The position numbers and the translations under genes are program-made. 64,000 bases of DNA from Lachancea kluyveri NRRL Y-12651 (taxonomy: Eukaryota; Ascomycota; Saccharomycetes; Saccharomycetales; Saccharomycetaceae). Below are positions 1 through 8,840 of this stretch, in pieces; position 1 is the first letter of the stretch, and each line of letters starts with the position of its first letter. The stretch covers positions 496,001 through 560,000 of the forward strand of contig CM000689.1 in the NCBI GenBank assembly GCA_000149225.2. The letters run 5' to 3'. The notes beneath the pieces were generated by a model. It was not told where the DNA came from. It did no database searches and saw only the letters and a program-made list of their open reading frames with translations.

Positions 1-1
1 C

Positions 2-1042
2 AACAGAACCAGGTTCGTCGCAGAATTCCCAAGACTAGTCAAAGAGCTAACGTCCGTGTTGGACGACTACGGCATGCCAGCCGACGCGGTCGAGTGGTAT
101 AAAAAGTCCCTAACCTACAACACGCCCGGCGGCAAGTTGAACAGAGGGTTGTCCGTCATCGACACCTACGTCATCTTGAAGGGTCTCGGCTCGCACGAGG
201 ACCTCACCGCGGAGGAGTACAACAAGGTGTCCACACTCGGCTGGTGTATCGAGTTGTTGCAAGCGTACTTTTTGGTTGCAGACGACATGATGGACAAGTC
301 CATCACCAGAAGAGGCCAGCCATGCTGGTACCGTGTGGACAACGTCGGCGACATTGCCATCAACGACGCGTTCATGCTGGAGGGTGCAATCTACTGTTTG
401 TTGAAAAAGAACTTTAGAGGCGAGCCCTTCTACGTCGACTTACTGGAGTTGCTACACGACGTTACCTTCCAGACCGAATTGGGCCAGTTGTTGGACTTGA
501 TCACCGCGCCAGAGGACCACGTGGACTTGAGCAAGTTCTCGTTGGACAGACACTCCTTCATCGTTGTGTTCAAGACCGCCTACTACTCGTTCTACTTGCC
601 TGTTGCCTTGGCCATGTTTGTTGCCGGCATCAACGACCAGAGGGACTTGAAGCAGGCCAAGGACGTGTTGATCCCATTGGGTGAGTACTTCCAGATCCAG
701 GACGACTACTTGGACTGTTTCGGCAAGCCAGAAGACATTGGCAAGATCGGTACCGACATCCAAGACAACAAGTGTTCTTGGGTCATCAACACCGCTTTGA
801 AGTTGTGCACCCCAGAGCAAAGAAAGGTTTTGGACGAAAACTACGGCAGAAAGAACGCCGAGAGCGAGAAGAAGTGTAAGCAGATCTTTTACGACTTGGA
901 CATCCAGAGTGCGTACCACGAGTACGAGGAAAGGGTTGCCGCTGAATTGAGAGACAAGATCTCCAAGACCGACGAATCGCGTGGGTTCAAGGCCGAGGTT
1001 TTGTCTGTGTTTTTGGACAAGATCTACAAGAGAACGAAATAA
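2..1042 (+). CDS. ERG20: Farnesyl pyrophosphate synthase (5' end outside window)
   Basis: Makes geranyl and then farnesyl diphosphate from IPP and DMAPP for sterols, dolichol, haem A and prenylation. The reading frame is open from base 2, so the first few codons lie left of the window; the in-frame GTG at 56 is not a start. The first aspartate-rich motif (DDMMD, near window residue 93) and the second (DDYLD, near 233) are intact, and the C terminus ends in KRTK like the yeast enzyme. Leucine is mostly TTG and arginine AGA, the bias of a strongly expressed gene. QCR8 follows on the same strand. Identification is essentially certain from near full-length similarity to yeast Erg20. Confidence 0.97.
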   Translation, partial: NRTRFVAEFPRLVKELTSVLDDYGMPADAVEWYKKSLTYNTPGGKLNRGLSVIDTYVILKGLGSHEDLTAEEYNKVSTLGWCIELLQAYFLVADDMMDKSITRRGQPCWYRVDNVGDIAINDAFMLEGAIYCLLKKNFRGEPFYVDLLELLHDVTFQTELGQLLDLITAPEDHVDLSKFSLDRHSFIVVFKTAYYSFYLPVALAMFVAGINDQRDLKQAKDVLIPLGEYFQIQDDYLDCFGKPEDIGKIGTDIQDNKCSWVINTALKLCTPEQRKVLDENYGRKNAESEKKCKQIFYDLDIQSAYHEYEERVAAELRDKISKTDESRGFKAEVLSVFLDKIYKRTK

Positions 1043-1265
1043 GCTGTGCTTTTTCCTCTTTTGCTTTTACTTATTCGTTTAGTTGTTTTCTCTTTTACCT
1101 TTTATCTTTTTTTTCTTTCTTTTTTTTCTTTCCTTTCCAATTTTTATTTAGTGATTTATCCTCCTCTGGCAGTTGAAGTTCTCATCTTAGATATATGTAC
1201 CTAGCGATGTATGTGTGTATTGCTAATAAAGGGCGATAAAGACGGCCACAACAGCCAGAAGCGAT

Positions 1266-1268
<3 letters not shown>

Positions 1269-1296
<28 letters not shown>
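1269..1296. repeat. (GT)14 microsatellite
   Basis: Perfect GT dinucleotide run, read directly, in the ERG20-QCR8 intergenic region. Confidence 0.95.
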
Positions 1297-1300
<4 letters not shown>

Positions 1301-1351
1301 CGGCGCGCGTACTCAGTGATCTACGTACTCGGAGACACACAATGCTAACAG

Positions 1352-1359
1352 ACCAATCA
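1352..1359 (-). promoter_or_regulatory. HAP2/3/4/5-type CCAAT site of QCR8
   Basis: The plus strand reads ACCAATCA, which is TGATTGGT on the minus strand and matches the TNATTGGT site of the yeast HAP complex. It lies about 220 bp upstream of QCR8, whose S. cerevisiae homologue is activated by HAP on respiratory carbon. Function here is inferred. Confidence 0.55.
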
Positions 1360-1579
1360 CATTCGCAGAATTTTCTGCCGGTGTTTTCGGTTTTGTGCTT
1401 TTTTTTTTTTTTTTTTTCGCCCTCCCTCCTCTATCTTGCCCACACCGTAGAGAAAGCTCGTGGGACACATCCTTGGTCCTTTAATACACTTTCTTTTCCG
1501 TTTCCTCTCTTTTCACCATTGGTACGTGAACTAGAACACACGCACAAGCTTTTACATCAACACTACTACATCAGACAAT

Positions 1580-1864
1580 ATGGGTGGTCCACACGCTAAA
1601 ACTTACATGGGATGGTGGGGTAACATGGGTTCCCCAGCTCAAAAGGGTATCACCTCTTACGCCGTTTCTCCTTATGCTCAAAAGCCTTTGGCCGGCATCT
1701 ACTACAACGCCGTTTTCAACACTTTCAGAAGAGCCAAGGCCCAGGTCTTGTACATGGTCATCCCTGCCGGCTTGTACTGGGCTTGGTGGGTCAACTGTAG
1801 AGACTACAACGAGTACCTGTACACCAAGGCTGGTAGAGAAGAGTTGGAAAGAGTCAACGTCTAA
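1580..1864 (+). CDS. QCR8: Cytochrome bc1 complex subunit 8
   Basis: Small 94-residue subunit of mitochondrial complex III (ubiquinol-cytochrome c reductase) in the inner membrane. It starts MGGPHAKTYMGWWG, has one hydrophobic segment (about residues 49-68, around VLYMVIPAGLYWAWW) and keeps the family's usual length. ATG follows a pyrimidine-rich leader. Codon use is strongly biased (TTG, AGA, GGT), as expected for an abundant respiratory subunit. It lies next to ERG20 as in S. cerevisiae, but on the same strand rather than convergent. Confidence 0.97.
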   Translation: MGGPHAKTYMGWWGNMGSPAQKGITSYAVSPYAQKPLAGIYYNAVFNTFRRAKAQVLYMVIPAGLYWAWWVNCRDYNEYLYTKAGREELERVNV

Positions 1865-2043
1865 GCTCTACGGGGTAAACCGAGCCACATCTCCGGCCGG
1901 TGTTTTTCCAGACTTTGTTTTCTCCCTCTCCTCTTGTTTATTCTATGAAATGAGACGATACGATATTATTTATTCTGTAAACTGAATGCTACAACGAACA
2001 CAACACAGAAAGAAAGAATAGCCGCGTGCAAAAACACGCACAC

Positions 2044-2077
<34 letters not shown>

Positions 2078-2346
2078 ATATAAGCGCACTACTCTGTACA
2101 GTCAATACATTTATGTCGCCTGCGACTTCGAAGCACGTGACAGGGGAATCGTTCGTCCGTGTTATGTGATGTGAGATGTTCCGCCCTTGTGGAGGTTTTT
2201 TTTTTTTTTTTTTTTTCTCTCTTTCTGATGGCATGATAAATATCTGGGAGGAGTTGGAGCGCCACTCAGCGTGATTCCCACAAACAAGCAGCCGGGCAGA
2301 ACCATTCACTAGACCAAACCAGAGACAAATCTGAGATAATGTTGAT
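1865..2346. other. QCR8-NNK1 intergenic region
   Basis: Contains a TATGTG-type repeat (about 2045-2075), two CACGTG E-boxes (2041-2046 and 2134-2139; the second is GTCACGTG on the minus strand, a Cbf1-type site) and a T21 tract (2196-2216) ahead of NNK1. No gene seen. Confidence 0.7.
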
Positions 2347-5300
2347 ATGTCCAACGGATACGGCGTCGACCCAATTTTAAAGAGAAACAATACGCCAACC
2401 GCGCTGGAGAGAGACTTTCCCGCAGAGGTGGTTTCAGTCGCTTCTCTAAGATCCTTGAGACAGCAGGGTCAGGACCAGGAGGAGTACAACCAAACCTATG
2501 AGCACAACGAAAACCATGAGCACAACAAGTTTTATGAACGCCATGAACACCACGAATTAAAACACAAGAGCACCACTACACAGCGCACCAGCATTCTTGA
2601 AACGGACACTCAAGCAGAACCCCGTGGAGGCCACAGACATGCGCAGACAGCCGAAAGCCACGGCGGGAACAACGGCAGCAGCCACCATGACGATGGTGAC
2701 GGTAATGCCAACGACAACGACAACGACAACAACGAAGGCGATGAAGATAGCAATGACGACGAAGACGAAAAAGACACCCTATACTTTGAGCCAAAACGAA
2801 TATACCGCCTGGAACAGGAGTCGGGCTCCAGAAATACTCTGGTCAGGGTCTACTCGGACACCGAGCGCTCCAACTTCAACGACGTCACGGGCAGGCGTAT
2901 GTACGACGATCTCCGCTACCGCCCCATCCACCACGACTCCCAAACGTCAACCGGACCCTCCCTCTCGAGGACCGGTGACGGGGACAACAGGTCCAAGCCC
3001 ATCGAAATCAGCGTACCCGTCGGCCGCAGAAGGCGGTACTCGTCCATCGGCGAAAGCCCCCGTCGCTCGTCACAGCAGCTCCAGGGCTACAATGAGGCCA
3101 TCACGCCGCTCGCCGACATGCAAGATGAATACATCCCGGACTTTGACTTTTCCGACGAGGTGCTCAAGTGGCAGCATGAGGGCGCCCTGGCAAATGTGGG
3201 CCGCCAAGACTCCAACACGCTGTCGCGCTACAACACATGGACCGACGACGACGAGTCGGACTTTCACTACGACAGCAACTCTTCGTCGATGATCCTCCAG
3301 TCCTCGCACGCGCAGGTGGCCCCGATCCCGCTTCCCAAGCTCAAGTCGCCGCCCATGAACTCGACGTCGTCGAACGCGCTTCCGAACCCCAACTTTTCCG
3401 CACAGAGCACCCACCCGCTCATCAGCGCCTCGAGATTTGTGTCCCCGCTGGCGACGGCTGGTCGGTTCAAGAGGCAGAAGTCCAGCCTCGAAAACCCGTC
3501 CTCCTCGTCTCTGACATTCTCGTCCCTGGCGTCCACTCCGATAGGCGCCTCTCTGCTCGAAGCAAAGCTTGCTCTCGAAGACCTGAAGGCCATCGCCAGA
3601 AAAGTGCCCCGCGACTTTATGTCGTTGCCTTACACCCAGCGCAAAAAGCTTCTGCTGGAGATCGCACCCGACCAGGACCACAGGCTGCTGATGGCTGTGC
3701 TCAAAAAGTACATGCTGACCAACGGAAAGAGCAGCACCCAGTTGAACAGGTCGCGACAGGGCTCGCTTGCCTCGCAGTTTCTGAGCTCCTTCACGCCCTC
3801 GTCCTCGTTCAAGCCGGACGACAGGGGAACCGTTATCCTGGGCCACCGACTGGGCAAGGTTATTGGCTTTGGCGCATGGGGCATGATCAGGGAGTGCTAC
3901 GAGTGCAACGAGTCCTCCTCGTACCAGGAGGCGAATGGGACCGTCGATGGGACCGTCGATGGGACCGCCGATGGAATAGCAGAAACGAGGCAAGATCAGA
4001 CGGTTTTGTCACCGCCAGAGCCGCCCGTGACGGCGACAAAGGCCATCAAGATTGTCAAGTTCAGGGCCAATACCAAGGTTAAAAACCAAGTGCTCAGAGA
4101 GGTGTCCATCTGGCGAAAACTAAAGCACGACAACATATTGCCCCTGCTCGACTGGAAGATGGATGAGGAGTACGCCATCTATTGCCTAACGGAAAAGATC
4201 GACCACGGCACCCTGTATGACCTGGTTAGCTCGTGGGGCACGGCTGAGCACTCAGCAGTCCCATTGGACACCAGATGCCGCCTCACCATCCAGCTGGCGC
4301 TGCAGATCATAGCCGCGTTGAAATACATGCATTCCAAGTATTTTGTGCACGGTGACGTCAAGTTGGAAAACTGTCTCCTAGAGAGGCGCACGCATGACAG
4401 TGACTTTTCGTGGACGGTTCTTGTCTGCGACTTTGGCATGAGCCGCCACTTTGGCCATCTGAGGGCCAGGGATGAGGAGGATGGAGGAGTCGGTTGTGAT
4501 GGCGATGGCGATGGCGATGGCGATGGCGGTAGCAACAGCAACAACGGCACCGGCACCGGCACCGGCACTAGCACTAGCACTAGCATCAGCAGCACTAGCA
4601 AGCACTCGCTCACACCGAAGGACAGTGTGGAGTTTCGCTCCCCGCTCGATGGCAGCTGGATCTCGACCAAAAGAAAGCCCACCATCCCCAAGTCCGCCTC
4701 CAATACTGTCCTGAAGCCGCTGAACAAGCTGCAAAAAATAGTCAAAAACCATCATCTCACACATGACGACACCCCGCTGGGCATCAGCTCGTTCCCCAAG
4801 CCGTACGGGCCCGCTTTGACAAGCGCCAAAATCACCACGTGCGTAGAGTTTTCCACGTCCCTGTCTCCAGAGAAAAGGGCACCGAACTCTGAGGGTGCGG
4901 CGGCGTCTGCCGGCAAGAAACTGGAACCACTCAACGACGGCGCGGCCCCTGCGCCGCACTCGCACATCGGGTCGCTGCCCTATGCTGCTCCGGAGCTTAT
5001 CGAACCTTGTCCGCCACCGCTGGGGCCCTCGGCGGACATCTGGGCCCTGGGCGTCACCCTCTACACCATGTTGACCGGGAGACTGCCCTTCAAGCACGAA
5101 TACGAGCCCCGTCTGAGGGCCATGATCACGTCGGGAAAGTACGATGTCGAGCTGCTACGCCGCGTCTGTGATGCCAGATTGGAGCGCGAGGCCGGTTCAG
5201 AAACCGTGAGGTTCCAGGGCCTGTTCAACGCAGTGCGCGGGTGTTTGACTAAGGACATGACGCAGCGCTGGGACTTGGAGATGCTGGAGTTGCCGCTGCG

Positions 5301-5385
5301 CGAAGACCTCTCGCGGCACCAGCACCGGGCAGCGCCCTTTTCTTCCCCCCACAGCGCACTAGCGACGCAACCCGGCGCCTTGTAA
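2347..5385 (+). CDS. NNK1: Nnk1-like protein kinase
   Basis: A 1012-residue protein with a long disordered N terminus (acidic, Asn/Asp/His-rich) and a kinase domain from about residue 498 to 971. Visible motifs: glycine loop IGFGAWG, catalytic lysine in KAIKIVKF, HGDVKLENC (HGD instead of HRD), DFG near 695, APE near 880, then the DIWALG helix. About 180 residues with Gly-Asp, Gly-Thr and Ser-Thr runs are inserted between DFG and APE, inside the activation segment. In S. cerevisiae Nnk1 is linked to nitrogen and TORC1 control of Gln3. The call rests on motifs and on the YKL171W position directly before MRPL38 (YKL170W). Confidence 0.85.
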   Translation: MSNGYGVDPILKRNNTPTALERDFPAEVVSVASLRSLRQQGQDQEEYNQTYEHNENHEHNKFYERHEHHELKHKSTTTQRTSILETDTQAEPRGGHRHAQTAESHGGNNGSSHHDDGDGNANDNDNDNNEGDEDSNDDEDEKDTLYFEPKRIYRLEQESGSRNTLVRVYSDTERSNFNDVTGRRMYDDLRYRPIHHDSQTSTGPSLSRTGDGDNRSKPIEISVPVGRRRRYSSIGESPRRSSQQLQGYNEAITPLADMQDEYIPDFDFSDEVLKWQHEGALANVGRQDSNTLSRYNTWTDDDESDFHYDSNSSSMILQSSHAQVAPIPLPKLKSPPMNSTSSNALPNPNFSAQSTHPLISASRFVSPLATAGRFKRQKSSLENPSSSSLTFSSLASTPIGASLLEAKLALEDLKAIARKVPRDFMSLPYTQRKKLLLEIAPDQDHRLLMAVLKKYMLTNGKSSTQLNRSRQGSLASQFLSSFTPSSSFKPDDRGTVILGHRLGKVIGFGAWGMIRECYECNESSSYQEANGTVDGTVDGTADGIAETRQDQTVLSPPEPPVTATKAIKIVKFRANTKVKNQVLREVSIWRKLKHDNILPLLDWKMDEEYAIYCLTEKIDHGTLYDLVSSWGTAEHSAVPLDTRCRLTIQLALQIIAALKYMHSKYFVHGDVKLENCLLERRTHDSDFSWTVLVCDFGMSRHFGHLRARDEEDGGVGCDGDGDGDGDGGSNSNNGTGTGTGTSTSTSISSTSKHSLTPKDSVEFRSPLDGSWISTKRKPTIPKSASNTVLKPLNKLQKIVKNHHLTHDDTPLGISSFPKPYGPALTSAKITTCVEFSTSLSPEKRAPNSEGAAASAGKKLEPLNDGAAPAPHSHIGSLPYAAPELIEPCPPPLGPSADIWALGVTLYTMLTGRLPFKHEYEPRLRAMITSGKYDVELLRRVCDARLEREAGSETVRFQGLFNAVRGCLTKDMTQRWDLEMLELPLREDLSRHQHRAAPFSSPHSALATQPGAL
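4496..4593 (+). repeat. Dipeptide-coding arrays inside NNK1
   Basis: Consecutive hexanucleotide arrays encode Gly-Asp, Ser-Asn, Gly-Thr and Ser-Thr dipeptides within the kinase activation-segment insert. Confidence 0.85.
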
Positions 5386-5602
5386 TATTTAGACCACAGT
5401 GTACGACCTAGCATAAATGTAATGATTTGTTGATCTTCGTAGGAGCACTATCGTATTGTGTCGTGTCTTGTGATATCAGATTTTGCAATGTCCGATTTCT
5501 CTCACGACACACGAAAGGCGCTGAAGACACACAAAATAGAAAAATTTTCCCTTCTTTCCTCCCATGCGTAGGCTCCCGCAATCAACGCCTGGCCCATTCA
5601 TC

Positions 5603-6019
5603 ATGATCTACTTAAAGTCCATACTAAAAGTCGTCGACAATTCCGGCGCCCAGCTCGCCGAGTGCATCAAGGTCCTCAAAAAGGGCTCTCCCAAGTCGCC
5701 CGCCAGGATCGGCGACAGGGTCGTTTGCGTTGTGCAAAAGGCCAGACCTCTGACCCAGAACATCACCGGTACCTCCAACAACAACAGAGTCAAGAAGGGG
5801 GACATTGTCCACGCCGTGGTTGTGCGCACCAAGCAAAGAAATATGGCTCGTCCAGATGGCTCTACTGTGAGCTTTGGCGACAACGCCTGCGTCCTGGTCA
5901 ACAAGAACAACGGTGAGCCTCTGGGGACCAGAATCATGGCCAACGACGGTTGTGTGGGCAGGGAGCTGAGGGAGAAGGGCTACAACAAGATTTGTTCCCT
6001 GGCCAGCAGGGTCGTGTAG
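5603..6019 (+). CDS. MRPL38: Mitochondrial ribosomal protein uL14m
   Basis: A 138-residue L14 protein of the large mitoribosomal subunit. It is alignable end to end with yeast Mrpl38, with the L14 signatures [16 protein letters not shown] and [12 protein letters not shown] chose the ATG at 5603 (MIYLKS) because it matches the yeast N terminus and length; an in-frame ATG at 5564 would add 13 residues ([13 protein letters not shown]), basic and free of acidic residues, which could be a short presequence. NNK1 lies upstream on the same strand, and HAL5/KKQ8 is convergent downstream. Confidence 0.95.
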   Translation: MIYLKSILKVVDNSGAQLAECIKVLKKGSPKSPARIGDRVVCVVQKARPLTQNITGTSNNNRVKKGDIVHAVVVRTKQRNMARPDGSTVSFGDNACVLVNKNNGEPLGTRIMANDGCVGRELREKGYNKICSLASRVV

Positions 6020-6100
6020 GCGGCAACCGGCGCATGAAATGCATATACTTGTATATAGATTCCCTTTTACGTAAAACATTTTGAACAAATAACTCGTTAA

Positions 6101-6144
6101 TGTGGGCGTGCTGGGCGTGCTGGGCGTGCTGGGCGTGCTGGGCA
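6101..6144. repeat. 9-bp tandem repeat between convergent genes
   Basis: About four and a half copies of GGGCGTGCT, in the gap between the stops of MRPL38 and the convergent HAL5/KKQ8 gene. Confidence 0.9.
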
Positions 6145-6204
6145 CGAGAAGCCGCCGAGTCCGGCAATGATGGCCAGCGCATCGGCAGAACCGCCGTGCG
6201 TGGA

Positions 6205-8490
6205 TCACCTCTGTCGAGAGGGCCTCATAGTGTACACAACGCAGCACTTGGTCCGCTTCATCCACGGTGTCTGCAAAACGGTGTCCACGCCAATCCTCTT
6301 GCTGGGCTCCCACTGGAAAATGTTGTACAGACACATCTTCCGGCAGCGGTTCAGGTCCTGGTTGACGTGCCTTAGCTCTTCGAATACGTAGTAGTCGCTG
6401 CGCTCGAGCATGTCCTGCACGAACGAGTCGTACACAGGGTCCTTGTCCCGCAGCGCAATCTTCCACAGGTAGTGGCCCAGCACCATCGTGCAGTAGATGA
6501 TGCCGCAGCTCCAGCAGTCTGCCAGTCGCGGGTCGTACTCGCGCTTGGCAACAAACTCTTCTGGCGCAACGTACGGCTCGGAGCCCACAGCGCCGGTTTG
6601 GAAGTGCACCTTCTTCTCCCAGGCGGTCTGGAAAACACAGCTCGTGCCAAAGTCGGCTATCTTCAGCACACCGTTCGGCTTGAACAGGATGTTCTCCGGC
6701 TTGAGGTCGCAGTGCGCGACCCCGTGGTCGTGCATGTACTGCACGCCGTGCAACAGCTGCTTCATGAAGCAGTCCGCCTCCAGCGGGTGCAGGCCCGTGC
6801 CGGACTTGGACGTGCGTGTCAGCAGGCTGTACAGATCGCCCGAGGGGCAGAACTCCATCACCTCCACGTAGCCGTCGTTGGCCTGCATGAGGTCCAGCAC
6901 CTTTAGGATGTTGGGGTGTGAGCTGTAGCGGTGCGGGTCGGTGCTCTTGTGACGGCCGCTGAGCGCATGGCCAATCACAAACTCCGAGGTCAGCCTGGTG
7001 CCAAACTTGTCACGGGGCTCGTCCTCCCGGCGCTTCAGCTCCTTGACCGCGTAGTACAACGATGCTCCTCTCTGGTATGTTTCGGCGTGCTTCTGGTCCT
7101 CTGCGCCGTGCGGCAGCGTCTTGCAGCAGACCTTGACCGTGCCGTAAGCACCGTTGCCGATGACGCCTATGGGCTTGCCGTACTTTTCGCACAGAGTGTA
7201 GTTCGGTTTGGATGCAGCCGGTTCCTCGCCTTGGTCGTTGATTTTGGCCACCAGCTTGTTGATGAGCTTCAGCTCTTCCGCGCCGATGGCAGCATAGCGG
7301 TTCACCGCCCTGGGAATATGTCTTTCCGCCTGGTCATCCTGCTCGTCGGCGCTGGAGTACTCATCAGAGCTGTCTGTGGTGGCCGCTCCCCTGCCGGCGT
7401 CTTCATCCTCGTCGAGAATCAGACTTAGCCTCTTGTGTAGCTCGTACCGGTTCCGGGGCAACAGCGACAGCGCACTTTCCAGCTTGTCGTCGTCCTTGTG
7501 GCCTTTGAAAAAGCCGGAAAGAGAAAACGACGACTTGACCCGGTGTTCGCCGTCCTGGTTCTCCAGCAGGATCGGCACCACCTTCAAGTTGTGCTCGTGG
7601 CGCCCGTCCTCAAACAGTCTGAAGCTTTCATGCTGCAGGACGCACTTGCTGTCGTTCTCGGAGTACTTGGACATGTTTGGCGCGCTCACCGTCGTGGCAC
7701 GGTCTCTATGCCGGGAGCCTATCGAAAGGGACCTGGATCCGGACCGCGACCTGGAGGGCCCTGGCTTCCGCAAGCTGCTCGCACGTTTCACGTCGAAATC
7801 CTTGGAGAGCTGGGTGTCGATTGTCACGTCTTGGTTGTATTCGTCCTCGTCTTCTTCCTCCAAATACCGCTGCTGTCCCTGCTGCCCCTGCTGCTCCGGC
7901 CCCCGCCCCAGTCCCTGATCATGAACATGGTCTTGGTTTTGGCTTTGGTTTTGGTTTTGGTTTTGGTCTCGGTCTCGGTCTCGGTCTCGGTCTTGAGCTT
8001 GCATCTGCTCCTCCTCTATCACGTTGTCCCGCGACAGCATGCTGCGCTTGTCATAGCCGCCCCGGTCTGACGAGGTACAACTATCGCTTTCACTCACTAT
8101 TGATTCTGCAGAGCCGTAACCTGGGTCCGCGGCCTGGCGGTGTGGTGACAGAGAGAGTCTGCCCAGGGAGGGCAAACCGCGGTGGTGTTTTGTGGGTGGC
8201 AGCACGGGGCTGTTGGGCATCCCGTTTGCAAGAGGCGGCGAACTGGAAAAGTTACTGCCGGCATTCTCTCGTCTCCTGTTGCTTAGCTCGGCCTCTTTGC
8301 TGGCGGTGAGCTTTTTCAATATGTCGTCTTTTTTGCCACTGACTGGTTGTTCGTTGGGTGGACCCTTTGTTGGCTTGGGTGGCGGCGACGCTGCTCTGAA
8401 CAAGCCTCGCAGTGATTTGGATAGTGAGCGGGATCTTTTGACAGGGTCTCCCCGCGACACCTTGCCCTCTTCCTGTGACAATCCTGTCAT
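6205..8490 (-). CDS. HAL5: Hal5/Kkq8-family protein kinase
   Basis: A 761-residue kinase of the fungal NPR1/HAL5 group, which in yeast stabilises plasma-membrane nutrient and potassium transporters. N-terminal half is Ser/Arg-rich and disordered; the kinase domain runs from about 438 to 745, with GNGAYGTV, YAVKELKRR, HCDLKPEN, DFGTSC and an APEE motif. The first true ATG is at 8490; upstream in-frame codons begin with TTG. A Gln-Asn/Arg-Asp dipeptide tract (7929-7995) sits in the disordered part. Position after MRPL38 corresponds to KKQ8 (YKL168C) and HAL5 (YJL165C), which are duplicates in S. cerevisiae; this is the single pre-duplication copy. Confidence 0.9.
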   Translation of the reverse strand: MTGLSQEEGKVSRGDPVKRSRSLSKSLRGLFRAASPPPKPTKGPPNEQPVSGKKDDILKKLTASKEAELSNRRRENAGSNFSSSPPLANGMPNSPVLPPTKHHRGLPSLGRLSLSPHRQAADPGYGSAESIVSESDSCTSSDRGGYDKRSMLSRDNVIEEEQMQAQDRDRDRDRDQNQNQNQSQNQDHVHDQGLGRGPEQQGQQGQQRYLEEEDEDEYNQDVTIDTQLSKDFDVKRASSLRKPGPSRSRSGSRSLSIGSRHRDRATTVSAPNMSKYSENDSKCVLQHESFRLFEDGRHEHNLKVVPILLENQDGEHRVKSSFSLSGFFKGHKDDDKLESALSLLPRNRYELHKRLSLILDEDEDAGRGAATTDSSDEYSSADEQDDQAERHIPRAVNRYAAIGAEELKLINKLVAKINDQGEEPAASKPNYTLCEKYGKPIGVIGNGAYGTVKVCCKTLPHGAEDQKHAETYQRGASLYYAVKELKRREDEPRDKFGTRLTSEFVIGHALSGRHKSTDPHRYSSHPNILKVLDLMQANDGYVEVMEFCPSGDLYSLLTRTSKSGTGLHPLEADCFMKQLLHGVQYMHDHGVAHCDLKPENILFKPNGVLKIADFGTSCVFQTAWEKKVHFQTGAVGSEPYVAPEEFVAKREYDPRLADCWSCGIIYCTMVLGHYLWKIALRDKDPVYDSFVQDMLERSDYYVFEELRHVNQDLNRCRKMCLYNIFQWEPSKRIGVDTVLQTPWMKRTKCCVVYTMRPSRQR
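7929..7995 (-). repeat. Hexanucleotide array coding Arg-Asp/Gln-Asn dipeptides
   Basis: Period-6 array in the N-terminal disordered part of the HAL5-like kinase; encodes DRDRD followed by QNQNQ-type runs. Confidence 0.9.
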
Positions 8491-8840
8491 CTCTATTGGG
8501 TATGGTCTATATGTGTAGTTGTAGTTGGGTGTGCAACCGATGTGTTTTGGCAAACGCCAGAAGAAAACGGCGTGTGTCTTTGGTTTGACTACTTGTCATC
8601 TTGAGGGATGCCAAGACCTTTTTTTTTTTTTTTTTTTTTTGTTTTTTTTCTTCCTGTTTTTCCCTGCCTCTTTTCCTGCCTCTTTCCCTCTCTTAGTTCG
8701 GTCCTCCCACATAACGCCGTCACGTGGAGCGTAGTCCGCGTTCAAACCACACGGTACGAGCGAAATACGTCATATAAATGAAACTTAAATTACAAATGGT
8801 TATATACCGGAGGGGATGTGCGTCGGCTGCGTGCAGAGCA
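8491..8840. other. HAL5 promoter / LrgAB 3' region
   Basis: Holds a long T tract broken by one G (about 8620-8650) and an E-box GTCACGTG (8719-8726). No gene seen. Confidence 0.6.

Larger units (their letters stand above)
1043..1579. other. ERG20-QCR8 intergenic region
   Basis: Holds the T-rich ERG20 3' region, a (GT)14 microsatellite (1269-1296), a CCAAT-type site (1352-1359) and a T19 tract (1399-1417) before the QCR8 start. No gene seen. Confidence 0.7.

Noticed and set aside
1273-1599. Plus-strand ORF of about 108 codons over the GT run
   Set aside because: Low-complexity translation of a microsatellite and T tract, overlapping the QCR8 start in another frame.
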